From Scatosoma sp048465415 (lineage in GTDB: Bacteria > Bacillota > Clostridia > Christensenellales > Borkfalkiaceae): 64,000 nucleotides of DNA. The notes beneath the pieces are model-generated. The model had not been told where the DNA came from, made no database searches, and worked only from the letters and a program-made list of their open reading frames with translations. The stretch is from contig DBFWLO010000008.1 of assembly GCA_048465415.1 (NCBI GenBank), positions 1-64,000 on the forward strand. The letters are read 5' to 3'. The position numbers and the translations under genes are program-made. Positions within the stretch are counted from its first letter, which is position 1. Every line of letters begins with the position of its first letter. This document shows positions 9,597-19,214 of the stretch, piece after piece.

Positions 9597-9629
9597 GTAT
9601 GTTTCTCTCCTATTGAGTGGAATGACTAC

Positions 9630-9658
9630 ATTTTATCATATTTCGCTTTTTCTGTAAA
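9630..9658 (-). promoter_or_regulatory. Promoter of the vat-like gene
   Basis: Read leftward, TTTACA (9653-9658) and TAAAAT (9630-9635) are separated by exactly 17 bp. Transcription would start near 9623 and give a leader of about 90 nt that contains the 12-codon ORF. Confidence 0.65.
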
Positions 9659-9762
9659 CCGTTCGCTCTCTCTTTATAAAAATAGAACCGGAAAATTTTA
9701 TGGCATGAAAAACGTATTTTTTTAAATTTTTAAAAAAGTTTTTACTAATTTCTTAAAAAATA

Positions 9763-9791
9763 TTGTGTATTTTTATTTTTTTTGCTATAAT
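9763..9791 (+). promoter_or_regulatory. Promoter of the ROK regulator
   Basis: TTGTGT (9763-9768), a 17-bp spacer and TATAAT (9786-9791). It sits in a very AT-rich stretch (9660-9790) that holds no gene. GGTGAGGAG lies ahead of the start codon. Confidence 0.65.
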
Positions 9792-9825
9792 ACAGATAGC
9801 ATAACGGTGAGGAGCGAAGGATATT

Positions 9826-11025
9826 ATGAAACGGAAGGGCGAGAGTCTAAGCTCGTTAAAAGAACGTAATCAAAGACTGATATTGAGCTGTGTGAAGGGC
9901 AATCCGCTTTCATGCAGCGATCTGGCGCGCGAAACCGATTTGAGTTATACGGGCGTCGTTACGCTCGTGGAAGAGCTGATCGCAAAAGGCGTGGTGATCC
10001 GCGAGGACGCCGAAGTGGTGTCTTTGGGGCGGCGCCCCATTCTCATCAAGCTGGCGCCTCGCCGGCATATCGTCGGCGTGATCAATCTGGCGGGGGAAGT
10101 AAAGCTGGAAATTTACGATCTGGCGGGGAATACTTTACATTCCCATTCCTTTACCTTCGGTCGCGTTATCACCGGCGCCAATCTCCGTACCCTGATCGGA
10201 TATTTCAAGAATACTCTTCAAAAAGAATTTGCCGCGGAGACTTTGGAAGCGATCTGTATCGCGGCGCCCGGCAAAATCGATAAAAATACCGGGGATTTCG
10301 TCTTTGCGCCCTTCATCGAAAATTATACCCGGGTGAATCTCGTCAAGATGTTTTTTGAGAGTTTCGGCGTGCCCGTCAAGATCAAAAACGATATTCGTTT
10401 CCAACTGCTTGCGGAAAAGGCCTACGGGCAGTACCGGGACAAGATCTGCGACACGCTGTTTATACAGCTCGGCGGCCAGGGGTTCGGCAGCGCCTTATTC
10501 CTCAACAATAAATTATACGAGGGCGCGAACGGATTGAACGGAGAGATCGGACTGTTTATCACCGAATATAAAAAGGGAATCCTTTCCCGCGGCAATGTCA
10601 GCGATAACCGCTTTTTTCAGCAGCAGGTTTCCACCGACGCCTTTCTCGAAGCGGCGAAATATGCGCTTGCCCAGGGAGAGGAAAGCTCTCTTGCCGGACG
10701 CGAACCGTTGACGGCAAAAGACCTCGCCGAAGGTTATCTCGCCGGCGATCCTCTATGCTGCGAGATCCTCAACGAATCGGCGCGAGTCACGGCGGACGTG
10801 ATCAAAAGTCTTTCCGAAGTCCTCGATTTCAACAACGTCATCGTGTCCCGCGAAACGATGATCTACGGCCAGAAATATATCGATAAGCTCTCCGATTATT
10901 TAAACGGCGAACTCCGCTCCTATCATATCGACTGCTATATGTCCACCTTTGACAGAACGGGCGTCCTTTTGGGCGCCAAAGATTATGCCATCGACGTGGC
11001 AATCGGCAGGATAGCCGCTCAATAA
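9826..11025 (+). CDS. ROK-family transcriptional regulator
   Basis: A 399-residue protein with the NagC/XylR layout. Residues about 8-65 form a winged helix-turn-helix (CSDLARETDLSYTGVVTLVEEL, split as CSDLARETDLS and YTGVVTLVEEL), followed by a sugar-kinase-like ROK domain (about 75-390) with LGGQGFGSALF and GANGLNGEIG. The CxCGxxGC zinc motif of many ROK proteins is not visible. The gene stands alone between its promoter and a terminator, directly upstream of the 22.6-kb glycan operon. It is the natural candidate for the repressor acting at the palindrome at 11217-11237. The ligand is probably a sugar or sugar phosphate from that pathway; this is inferred from position only. Confidence 0.85.
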   Translation: MKRKGESLSSLKERNQRLILSCVKGNPLSCSDLARETDLSYTGVVTLVEELIAKGVVIREDAEVVSLGRRPILIKLAPRRHIVGVINLAGEVKLEIYDLAGNTLHSHSFTFGRVITGANLRTLIGYFKNTLQKEFAAETLEAICIAAPGKIDKNTGDFVFAPFIENYTRVNLVKMFFESFGVPVKIKNDIRFQLLAEKAYGQYRDKICDTLFIQLGGQGFGSALFLNNKLYEGANGLNGEIGLFITEYKKGILSRGNVSDNRFFQQQVSTDAFLEAAKYALAQGEESSLAGREPLTAKDLAEGYLAGDPLCCEILNESARVTADVIKSLSEVLDFNNVIVSRETMIYGQKYIDKLSDYLNGELRSYHIDCYMSTFDRTGVLLGAKDYAIDVAIGRIAAQ

Positions 11026-11059
11026 AGGCCTTTCCAATACAATAAAATAGGGATTTTCA

Positions 11060-11102
11060 AAAAATTCTTCTTTGAAGCGCTTGCTTTGAAGAAGAATTTT
11101 TT
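11060..11102 (+). terminator. Terminator after the ROK regulator gene
   Basis: The arms AAAATTCTTCTT and AAGAAGAATTTT pair perfectly around a loop containing GCGCTT, followed by a T run. It separates the regulator transcript from the glycan operon promoter. Confidence 0.75.
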
Positions 11103-11179
11103 ATTCGCGAACTTCGTTTTTTGTGAAGGTTTAATAACTAAAAAAGTGAAAAATTTTAAAAAAATTTTTGAAAATGGTC

Positions 11180-11208
11180 TTGACAAGTCCTCTTTCGCGT
11201 GTTATACT
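11180..11208 (+). promoter_or_regulatory. Promoter of the 14-gene glycan operon
   Basis: TTGACA (11180-11185), 17 bp, TATACT (11203-11208). No other convincing promoter was seen before 33877, so this appears to drive the whole operon. The operator palindrome lies immediately downstream. Confidence 0.8.
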
Positions 11209-11216
11209 ATCTGTGA

Positions 11217-11237
11217 TTTTAACTAAAATAGTTAAAA
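11217..11237. promoter_or_regulatory. Operator: perfect 9-bp inverted repeat with 3-bp spacer
   Basis: TTTTAACTA and TAGTTAAAA are exact reverse complements around AAA. The element starts 9 bp after the -10 box, over the transcription start, where a bound repressor would block RNA polymerase. The adjacent ROK regulator (9826-11025) is the likely binder. Confidence 0.7.
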
Positions 11238-11247
11238 CGGGGTAGAT

Positions 11248-13209
11248 ATGACGGAATTTAAGATTGACAAAAAGAGCGAGTTGCAATTTGATTACGACAG
11301 GGAAAACGAGTGCTTGCATTTTGCGGCGGCGGAGCTTTTCAGATATATTTCTGCAATGTTCAAAAAATCCAAATCGGAGGATTGCGACGCCCCTTTGCGG
11401 GAACAGGCTTCTTTCTTTTCCGGGGAAGGGGAAAAAACGCGTTCGTTCGTACTCGGCTGCGGGGAGGAATTTTGCAGGCGCGAGGGCGTAGATGCGAGCC
11501 GGCTTTGCTGGGACGGATATGCGATCTCCGCGCGCGAGGATCGTCTCGTGTTGGCGTCGCTGAAAGAGCGGGGGGTGCTGTTTGCGGTATACGAGTTTTT
11601 ATCCGCGGGCGGCTGCCGTTTTATCAAAGCCGCGCGCGTGGGGGAACGGATCCCGCAAACGGAATCGCTGTCTTTTGCCGGCACGTGGTATTTCAATCCC
11701 TCTTTTGAAATCAGATCGTTGGCGACGGCGATCTACGAGGACACGGAAGAATGGAAGGAAGAAACGATCGCGTTCGTGGACTGGTGCGCGAAAAACCGCA
11801 TCAATACTATTTTCCTTCACCAGAGCGTGCAGCAGCCGCTCGCGGGCAAGAACGGCGAAGTGCAAAAAGAGATCGCGCGCAGAGACCTGCGCCTGGAATT
11901 CGGCGGACATTCCGCGGAACTGTATATTCCCCGCGAACTGTTTGAAGCACGGCCCGAACGCTTTGTCTTTAAAGACGGAAAACGCCGCCCGCAGGGAAAC
12001 TTTTGCTGTACCAACCGGGAAAACCTTGCGGACATAAAAAAGTCTATTATTAACTATCTTCGTGAAAATCCGGGAATCGAGGTGCTGCACGTCTGGTTCG
12101 AGGACGTAATCGAGGGAAGCTGGTGCGAATGCAAAGATTGCCGCGGCATGAACGGTACGCAGCAGCAGATGCACGTGCTCAACGAGGTGGCGAAAGGAAT
12201 CGCGGAGGAATTTCCCGGCCTCAAAGTGGATATGCTGCTTTATCACGATACGCTCGAAGAAATCGAGAGGATCGAACGTCCGGAAGCGAACGTCGTCGCG
12301 CTGTTTGCGGCGCGGGAGAGATGTATGGGACATTCGTTCGGGGATCAGGGGTGCGCTCTGAACGCCGCGCTTTGCGAACGGCTCGACAAAACGATCGCGA
12401 AATTCGGGGCGGAAAACGTCTGCGCGTTCAATTATTATCTTGACTACATACTTTTTTCCAAAACGAAAGTTTTGCTTCCGCGCATTATTGCCGAAGATAT
12501 GGCATATTATCGAAAGAAAGGACTTAGACAAGTCTGCGCTCTTTCCTTCGGACTGTATAGCTACTGGGCGTACGATCTGAATTTTTACGTATACGCAAAG
12601 CACGCCTTCTTCGCGGACGCGGACATAGAGGAGACGATTGCCGCCTATTGCGCCGATTTCTGTTTCCCGGCCGGGTTCCGCGATTATATCGACCGTATGG
12701 AGGATTTTTCGCGGGAATATTTCGCTTTTTGCGGTTATTCCGCAACCTGGTACCTCGATATTCGTTTTCTCGGCCTGTGCGAATATTTCGGCGAACATAT
12801 TGAGAGGATCAAAAAGGCGGTCGTCTCTTTGCGGGCGGCGGAAGAGCTGCTGGGCGAACTCGCAAAGAAGAGCCCGAAGGAACTTGAAGATTATTTCCGT
12901 TTTGAAAAGGTGCTTTTGCAGCTCACGCGCATGGAAGCCGACGGCATTTTAAAACGCATGAGTATCCGTTTCAAAAATTATCGGGAAAATCCGAAAGATA
13001 AAACGCCGCTCAAAGAGGGGCTGGAATCGATCAAGCCGGCGCTTTATAAAATGATAGACATCATGGAGAAGATCCCGGAGGACGTAAAGGGCGTACAGGG
13101 AGGAACGGTGTTCCGCGAACAGCTTTGCAAAGACCAGATCTGGACGTTGAACGAATTACAGTATAAAGAGTTTCACCTCGACGTCGATCTCGACCGCAGT
13201 ATGATTTGA
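11248..13209 (+). CDS. DUF4838 glycoside-hydrolase-like protein
   Basis: A 653-residue cytoplasmic protein, first gene of the glycan operon, with no signal peptide. Residues about 8-130 look like the alpha/beta N-terminal domain found before GH20, GH67 and related TIM barrels. The middle region (about 150-420) carries the DUF4838 signature: a conserved Trp-Cys-Glu-Cys-x-x-Cys cluster at Trp292-Cys298 after EVLHVWFEDV, and N-P-S-FEIR near 152. DUF4838 proteins sit in polysaccharide loci and are predicted glycosidases; the exact linkage is unknown. GGGGTAG precedes the ATG. The alternative, a non-catalytic sugar-binding role, cannot be excluded. Confidence 0.7.
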   Translation: MTEFKIDKKSELQFDYDRENECLHFAAAELFRYISAMFKKSKSEDCDAPLREQASFFSGEGEKTRSFVLGCGEEFCRREGVDASRLCWDGYAISAREDRLVLASLKERGVLFAVYEFLSAGGCRFIKAARVGERIPQTESLSFAGTWYFNPSFEIRSLATAIYEDTEEWKEETIAFVDWCAKNRINTIFLHQSVQQPLAGKNGEVQKEIARRDLRLEFGGHSAELYIPRELFEARPERFVFKDGKRRPQGNFCCTNRENLADIKKSIINYLRENPGIEVLHVWFEDVIEGSWCECKDCRGMNGTQQQMHVLNEVAKGIAEEFPGLKVDMLLYHDTLEEIERIERPEANVVALFAARERCMGHSFGDQGCALNAALCERLDKTIAKFGAENVCAFNYYLDYILFSKTKVLLPRIIAEDMAYYRKKGLRQVCALSFGLYSYWAYDLNFYVYAKHAFFADADIEETIAAYCADFCFPAGFRDYIDRMEDFSREYFAFCGYSATWYLDIRFLGLCEYFGEHIERIKKAVVSLRAAEELLGELAKKSPKELEDYFRFEKVLLQLTRMEADGILKRMSIRFKNYRENPKDKTPLKEGLESIKPALYKMIDIMEKIPEDVKGVQGGTVFREQLCKDQIWTLNELQYKEFHLDVDLDRSMI

Positions 13210-13219
13210 GGAGGAAAAA

Positions 13220-14134
13220 ATGGAACAGGTCAAGAAAACAAAGAGCAAGTACTGGCGGAACCGGCAGACGGGCTTTATCGTCGGCATGCTGTCCGTCGCG
13301 ATCGTCAATTTTCTGGTGTTCTGGGTATACGTGAACATCTCGTCCATTCTTATGGCGTTTGAATCCCCCGGCGTGGAAGGATTCACGATGATCAATTTTG
13401 AAAACGTTTTTAAGGAATTTTCCATGCCCGATTCGGTGCTGCCGAACGCGCTGTGGAACACCTTAAAATGTTTTGCGGTGGCGCTCGTCATCGTTACGCC
13501 CGCGTCTTTGTTCTGTTCCTATTTCCTATATAAAAAGATTTTTCTGTATAAATTTTATCGGATCGTTTTTTTCCTTCCCTCCATCATCAACGTCGTCGTC
13601 ATGACCTGCCTGTTCAGCTATATGGCGAGCATCAATCCCGAGGGGATCCTCACCAAAATCATTCAGGGGATTTTGGGGCTCAAAAGACCTCCCATTCTCT
13701 TCGGCGACAGCCGCTATGCGATGAATACGATTCTCCTTTATAATATCTGGACGGGGCTGGGCGTCAACATCATTCTGTTCAGCGGCGCGATGGCGCGTAT
13801 CCCGGAAGATATTATCGAGTACGGCAAGCTCGAAGGGCTCGGGTTCGGGCGCGAACTCTTTCAGGTCGTTCTGCCGATGATCTGGCCGACGATGTCCACC
13901 GTGCTCGTCCTCGCCATCGTCGGATTGTTCAACGCGTCGGGGCCGATCCTCTTCTTTACCAAAGGCGCGTTCGATACTTATACGATCAGTTACTGGATTT
14001 TCGATCAGGTATATCATCGAGGCGTGTACGAATATGCCGCGGCGGTCGGTTTGATCTTTACGTTTATCGGTCTGCCGATTGCCCTGCTCGCGAAATGGGG
14101 CTTGGGCAAGATCGGGACGGACGTCGAGTATTGA
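13220..14134 (+). CDS. Sugar ABC transporter permease (MalF/UgpA type)
   Basis: A 304-residue inner permease with six predicted membrane segments, the first at about residues 19-43. The EAA-like loop that contacts the ATPase reads EYGKLEGLGFGRELFQVVLP (about 197-216). It starts 10 bp after the DUF4838 gene behind GAGGAGG and is followed by its partner permease. No ATPase gene is present, as is common for CUT1 importers that use a shared MsiK-type ATPase encoded elsewhere. It would import an oligosaccharide released outside the cell. Confidence 0.9.
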   Translation: MEQVKKTKSKYWRNRQTGFIVGMLSVAIVNFLVFWVYVNISSILMAFESPGVEGFTMINFENVFKEFSMPDSVLPNALWNTLKCFAVALVIVTPASLFCSYFLYKKIFLYKFYRIVFFLPSIINVVVMTCLFSYMASINPEGILTKIIQGILGLKRPPILFGDSRYAMNTILLYNIWTGLGVNIILFSGAMARIPEDIIEYGKLEGLGFGRELFQVVLPMIWPTMSTVLVLAIVGLFNASGPILFFTKGAFDTYTISYWIFDQVYHRGVYEYAAAVGLIFTFIGLPIALLAKWGLGKIGTDVEY

Positions 14135-14144
14135 GGAGGGAAAA

Positions 14145-15038
14145 ATGAAAGGCAAGCATATATTTTCGGGCTTCAAACGCACGAGTCTCGCCCAAAGGAT
14201 AATATTGACGGTGATTTTCGTCGTCTTTGTTGTCTACTCACTGACTCTGCTCTATCCCTTTTTATGGGCGATCCTCAATTCTTTGAAAACCAACCGCGAA
14301 TTTTTCAAATCGCCCTTTTCTATCCCGGACGATTGGGTATTCAAAAACTGGGTTACGGCTTTCACGGAGATCAAAGTGTACGGCAGTTCCGTGCTCGTGC
14401 AAACCGATCTTATCGGTATGTTTTTCAACAGTCTCTGGCTGAGCGTAGGCGGTTCGCTGCTGGCGGTCGCCGTCAGCACGATGACGGCGTATATCGTCAG
14501 CAAATACGAATTCCGCGGCCGCGGGCTCATCTATTCCATCGCTATCTTTATCATGATCATTCCCATCGTCGGGAACCTGCCCGCCACCTATAAGCTGTAT
14601 AGTCAGCTGGGGATCCGCAATACGCCGTTGATTCTGCTCGCCTATATGGGGGGATTCGGATTCAATTTCATCATTCTCTACGGCTTTTTCAAAAACGTCT
14701 CCTGGTCGTACGCGGAAGCGGCGTTTATCGACGGCGCGGGAAATCTCAAAGTATTTTTGAATATCATGATTCCGCAGGCGCTGCCCTGCATTACGTCTCT
14801 CTTTATCATTCAGCTCATCGGCGTGTGGAACGATTACATGACGCCGCTCCTCTTTCTGCCCGATTACGCGACTTTATCCACCGGCATTTTCGTCTTCGGA
14901 CAGAGAATGACCAACGAGAGCAATTTCCCCGTATACTTTGCGGGAATCCTCATTTCCACGATTCCGATACTCGTTTGCTTTATCTGTTTTTCGGAAACGA
15001 TCATGTCCAACACCGTCGCAGGCGGTTTGAAGGGATAA
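14145..15038 (+). CDS. Sugar ABC transporter permease (MalG/UgpE type)
   Basis: A 297-residue permease, partner of the preceding gene. The ATG at 14145 is chosen over upstream in-frame starts because GAGGAGGG lies just before it and the upstream start would overlap the first permease by 56 bp. Six membrane helices are predicted, the first at about 17-42. The EAA loop is YAEAAFIDGAGNLKVFLNIM, close to the CUT1 consensus EAAxxDGA. The C terminus SNTVAGGLKG is typical of MalG-like subunits. Confidence 0.9.
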   Translation: MKGKHIFSGFKRTSLAQRIILTVIFVVFVVYSLTLLYPFLWAILNSLKTNREFFKSPFSIPDDWVFKNWVTAFTEIKVYGSSVLVQTDLIGMFFNSLWLSVGGSLLAVAVSTMTAYIVSKYEFRGRGLIYSIAIFIMIIPIVGNLPATYKLYSQLGIRNTPLILLAYMGGFGFNFIILYGFFKNVSWSYAEAAFIDGAGNLKVFLNIMIPQALPCITSLFIIQLIGVWNDYMTPLLFLPDYATLSTGIFVFGQRMTNESNFPVYFAGILISTIPILVCFICFSETIMSNTVAGGLKG

Positions 15039-15062
15039 CAAATATATTTTAAGGAGGTAAAT

Positions 15063-16664
15063 ATGAAAACAATTCACAAAACATTGTCGGTGATTCTTTG
15101 TCTGACGTGTCTGTGTCCCGTTTTTGCCGGTTGCCATAAGGGCCCGGAGGATACGGAAAACACGCTGATTATCGAGGTGTACGACGGGGGGTACGGCACG
15201 AGCTTCGCCACGCGGCTCGGCAAACGGTTCGAGGAACTCAACGAGGGGTGCACGGTCGTCGCCACGCCCGCTCCCACGCTCACGCAGGGCGAGACGGAAG
15301 CGAAGCTCAAAAACGGCCCCAAGTATACGGCGACGGATATGTTTTTCGCCAACACCGCCAATTTTAACCAATACGTCAGCCGCGGCGGCGAAATGGTCGC
15401 AGGTTACGACTGCGTTCTCGAAGACCTGTCGGGTATGCTGGACGAAAAGGTATACGGCGAAGAGGTTACCGTCCGGGAAAAGATGCGGGACGAATATCTC
15501 GAATATTTTACCTATCGGGACGGAAACGTGTACGCGCTCTCCTGGGCGAGCGGCGTCAGCGGCATCGTCTATCACTCCGACGTGTTTGAAGAAAAGGGCT
15601 GGGAAGTTCCGCTCACGACCGATCAGATGACGAAAGAGCTTTTCCCCAAGATCAAAGCGCAGGGCTGGTCTCCCGTCACCTGGCCGGGCGCGATCGGCTA
15701 CTGGATCTACGGGATCATGAGCTGGTGGGCGCAGTACGAGGGGATCGACGCATTCAACGATTTCTTCCGCTGCAAGGATGAAAACGGGGACTATACATAC
15801 GAATTTTTCTCCCAGAACGGGAGATACGAAGCGCTGCAAGTGCTTGAAGACATCATCGCCGATAAAAACGGCAACAGTTATTACGGCAGCGTTTCCTTAG
15901 ATCACACCCGCTCGCAGATGGCGTTTTTGGAAACGGACAATAAAATCGCGATGATGCCGAACGGCGACTGGCTGGAAAACGAAATGAGCAAGAACTTCGA
16001 GCCGGGCAGCGTACAGATCAAAATGATGAAAACGCCGATCGTCAGCGCGATCATCGATAAGACGCCGAGCATTTCCAACGACGCGAAGCTCCGCGAAGTG
16101 GTGGCGTACGTAGACGCGGAAACGGCGGAAAAAGCCGACTCCGATCCGGGCAACGACGTCGCCAAGCCCTCCGGCGTCACCGACGCCGATATCGAGATAA
16201 TCCGCCAGGCGCGCAGGATCAGCTTCTCCAACGGTTTCGACCACGAGATTTTGATTCCCAGCTATGCCAACGCCAAGAAACTCGCGAAGGATTTCATTCG
16301 CTTTATGGCGAGCGACGAAGCGCAGAAGATCTATTTCGAAGAGACGGGCTCCCTGCTGCCTTTCAAAAACAGCAACGTCGTTCTGGACAACAAACAGTAC
16401 ATGGACGGACTGACCACGTTCGGCCGTTCCAAGTTCGATCTGATGACCGATTCCGTAAATATTACGACCATGTACTATTACGATCCGCTGTTCTATAAAG
16501 CCGGAATGCGTCCGTTCAATAAGATCGTCTGGCCAGATCCCGCGATCGGAGGCGTCGGGGGCGACGCGGTGTCCGCCGTCACCTTTTTCCAGAACGAGTA
16601 CAATTACGTAAAAGACCGTTGGGACGATTATTACCTGGTAAACGCAGGTATCGCGAATATGTAA
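15063..16664 (+). CDS. Sugar ABC transporter substrate-binding lipoprotein
   Basis: A 533-residue extracellular solute-binding protein. The signal peptide ends in a lipobox VFAGC, so Cys24 would be lipidated and the protein held on the outer face of the membrane. The body has the long CUT1/family-1 binding-protein layout with GWSPVTWPGAIGYWIYG and a C-terminal FIRFMASDEAQKIYFEETG. It lies 24 bp after the permease genes behind TAAGGAGG. The ligand is probably a glycan fragment produced by the enzymes of this operon. Confidence 0.88.
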   Translation: MKTIHKTLSVILCLTCLCPVFAGCHKGPEDTENTLIIEVYDGGYGTSFATRLGKRFEELNEGCTVVATPAPTLTQGETEAKLKNGPKYTATDMFFANTANFNQYVSRGGEMVAGYDCVLEDLSGMLDEKVYGEEVTVREKMRDEYLEYFTYRDGNVYALSWASGVSGIVYHSDVFEEKGWEVPLTTDQMTKELFPKIKAQGWSPVTWPGAIGYWIYGIMSWWAQYEGIDAFNDFFRCKDENGDYTYEFFSQNGRYEALQVLEDIIADKNGNSYYGSVSLDHTRSQMAFLETDNKIAMMPNGDWLENEMSKNFEPGSVQIKMMKTPIVSAIIDKTPSISNDAKLREVVAYVDAETAEKADSDPGNDVAKPSGVTDADIEIIRQARRISFSNGFDHEILIPSYANAKKLAKDFIRFMASDEAQKIYFEETGSLLPFKNSNVVLDNKQYMDGLTTFGRSKFDLMTDSVNITTMYYYDPLFYKAGMRPFNKIVWPDPAIGGVGGDAVSAVTFFQNEYNYVKDRWDDYYLVNAGIANM

Positions 16665-16676
16665 CCTAAGGAGGGA

Positions 16677-19202
16677 ATGATGAAATTAAAACATTTTACG
16701 GCGGGATTATTCGCGCTGGCGATGCTGGGTTCCGCTTGCAGCTGCGGGAAGGACGGAAACGCGAACCTCACCGCGGACGAACTGGTGGAAGCGTGGTCGA
16801 TTTCCAATACCGAAAAAGTTTTGCTCGATAAGACGTACGACGCGGCGGAGAAAGCGGACGGCATTGTTTCCGTCTCGACGGCGAAAGGGGAATACGACGG
16901 CGCGCAGCTCATTTTAACGGCAAAGGAAAAGATCGACGATCTGAAAGTCAAAGTAGGGGATCTGACCTGCGGCACGAGCGTGATCTCCGCCTCCAATATC
17001 GAAGTATTATTTGAAAAATACGTAAAGATCGAATCCATGTCCTCGCCTTTGGCGCAGGGCGCGCTGGGGTACTATCCCGACGCGATCGTCCCCATCGACG
17101 CCATCGTTAAAGCGGGGGAAAATAAAATCGAGAAAGGGAACAATCAGGGGATCTGGATCAAGGTGTATACCCCGGAAAACGCCGTCACGGGCACCTATGC
17201 CGGAACGATCACGGTCACGGTGAACGGAAAGGAGCTGAGCGTTCCTCTCTCCGTCAAGGTATGGAACTTCGCGATTCCCGCCACGACGAATATGAAGACC
17301 ACCTTCAACAATTTCCGCGACTACCTGATCGCGGGCGAGCTGGACAATACGCCCGAGATGTACGAGAAGTACTACGATTTCTTTCTCGACTACCGCATTT
17401 CTCTGACCACCCTTCCTCATTCGGAGGACTTGAATTCCTTCGTGGAATCTGCGAAGAAATACGCGGCCGACGAGCGCTGCGCCACGTACGGCATGAGTTT
17501 CAACTATCTCGGGCAGAGGGTGGTGGATAACGTCTCGATCAGCAACGAGACGGACTGGGAGGACGTGCGCGCCAAATTGCTCGCGCTCGCGAAAGCGAGT
17601 ACGCCTCAGCTCAATCTCGTGAAAAAGCTGAATTTCTACGACCAGTCGATCGACGAGCCCGCCGGGACCAACCGGATCCCCGACGCCAATTACAAGAACG
17701 AGAAATTCCTCAAAATTCTCGACGAAGTCGTCGCGGAGCTCGATGGGGCGCAAGATTTCGACTGGACGCAAAACGGCGTCTCCAAAGAAGATATTCTCGG
17801 CATCGAATATGTGATTACGACGGCGTATCAGTCGAATATGCCCGATTTCCGCACCTACTGCCCGATGGTGGACGCGTTCAATACGCAGGAGCGGCGGGAT
17901 CGTTACGAGACGGAACGGGAAAAGAGCCCGTATAATTCCACTTGGTGGTACGTCTGCTGGACGCCGCAGTATCCTTATCCCAATTACCGGATCGAGGAAT
18001 CCCCGCTCGGCGCGCGCGTGATGAGCTGGATGCAGAAAGATTACGACGTCACGGGGCTTCTCTATTGGGGTACTTCCGTCTATACGGCGATGGGAAATAC
18101 GGGCGGCACCCGGCCCCGCGATCCGTATAACGATCCCTATTCCTTCCAGCGCATCACGATGGACGGTTGTTTAAGCTATCCGGGGCGCCCTTACGGGATC
18201 GACGGGCCCGTGAGCTCGATGCGGCTGGAAAATATCCGCGACGGGATCGAGGACTACGACTATCTGTGTATGCTGGAAGAGCGGATCGGAGAGACGGCGG
18301 AGCAATACGGCGCGGACGTTTCTTTCGACGACGTCATGCGTCCCCTCTACGACTCTCTCTACACCGACGTGACGCCCGCTTACGGAGAAAACGGATTTAC
18401 GGCGGCCAGGGAAGAGGTGGCGGGCATGCTCGAACTTCTTTCCACGCAGGCGAAAGCGTTCGCTTACGTTTCGGACACCAACGTCGCCGCCAATAAGGCC
18501 ACACTCAAAATTTACGCCGACGCGGCGTCCGAAGTCTCCGCGGACGGGAAAGTGATCTCGGGCGCTCCTTCGGGCTCGAAGGGAAAGGTCTACGAATATG
18601 TCGTGGATCTGACCAGACAGGATACCGTACAGCTTTCTTTCAAGACGGGAGACGAGACGTTCACGACGGCGAAATATGTCGGCAAGAGCACGAACGCCCT
18701 TTCGCTCTCAAACGAAAAAGGCGTTCTGATAGGGGCCTCGAACGGCACGGCCAAAGATCCGAAAGATCATATCGCGCTGACTGCGGGCAGCGGCGGGTTC
18801 GTTTCGGATGCGGGCATAAAAGCCGAAATCTCCAAATACGAATCGGAAAAAGACAGCGTCGGCGCGCTTCTGTATACGCCGGAACTGTACGTCGATAAGA
18901 AAAAATCTTTCGCGAACGTTTCCCTGGCGGATTTCGATACGCTGGAATTTGTCGTCTATAACGCCAACGATTCGGACAGAGAACTCAAAGTGTACCTGCA
19001 AGCCAAATCGCAGCAAAAACTCTTCGGGACCTTTACGCTCAAACCCGGGCGCAACACGATCGTTATCCGGCAGATCTATATCAATAACTGGACGAATCTC
19101 GCCGCCGCAGACAAGATCGTGCTCGCGTTGCAGCCCTGCGCGGCGGACGAACCGGACGTGTATTATCTCGATAATATGTTCTATACGCTCAAAGAAGTCT
19201 GA
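16677..19202 (+). CDS. DUF4091 (GH123-like) lipoprotein
   Basis: An 841-residue surface lipoprotein; the likely lipidated residue is Cys21 in LGSAC. A beta-sandwich N-terminal domain (about 30-200) precedes a TIM-barrel-like region with KLNFYDQSIDEP, where adjacent Asp-Glu is reminiscent of the GH123 catalytic pair, and a DUF4091 block with DGPVSSMRLENIRDGIEDYD and YLCMLEERIG. DUF4091 lies in GH123-type N-acetylgalactosaminidase-like proteins. The C-terminal about 250 residues look like a carbohydrate-binding beta-sandwich. It is translated from GGAGGGA; two ATG codons are adjacent and the first is used. Exact substrate is unknown. Confidence 0.75.
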   Translation: MMKLKHFTAGLFALAMLGSACSCGKDGNANLTADELVEAWSISNTEKVLLDKTYDAAEKADGIVSVSTAKGEYDGAQLILTAKEKIDDLKVKVGDLTCGTSVISASNIEVLFEKYVKIESMSSPLAQGALGYYPDAIVPIDAIVKAGENKIEKGNNQGIWIKVYTPENAVTGTYAGTITVTVNGKELSVPLSVKVWNFAIPATTNMKTTFNNFRDYLIAGELDNTPEMYEKYYDFFLDYRISLTTLPHSEDLNSFVESAKKYAADERCATYGMSFNYLGQRVVDNVSISNETDWEDVRAKLLALAKASTPQLNLVKKLNFYDQSIDEPAGTNRIPDANYKNEKFLKILDEVVAELDGAQDFDWTQNGVSKEDILGIEYVITTAYQSNMPDFRTYCPMVDAFNTQERRDRYETEREKSPYNSTWWYVCWTPQYPYPNYRIEESPLGARVMSWMQKDYDVTGLLYWGTSVYTAMGNTGGTRPRDPYNDPYSFQRITMDGCLSYPGRPYGIDGPVSSMRLENIRDGIEDYDYLCMLEERIGETAEQYGADVSFDDVMRPLYDSLYTDVTPAYGENGFTAAREEVAGMLELLSTQAKAFAYVSDTNVAANKATLKIYADAASEVSADGKVISGAPSGSKGKVYEYVVDLTRQDTVQLSFKTGDETFTTAKYVGKSTNALSLSNEKGVLIGASNGTAKDPKDHIALTAGSGGFVSDAGIKAEISKYESEKDSVGALLYTPELYVDKKKSFANVSLADFDTLEFVVYNANDSDRELKVYLQAKSQQKLFGTFTLKPGRNTIVIRQIYINNWTNLAAADKIVLALQPCAADEPDVYYLDNMFYTLKEV

Positions 19203-19214
19203 CGGGGGAAAATC

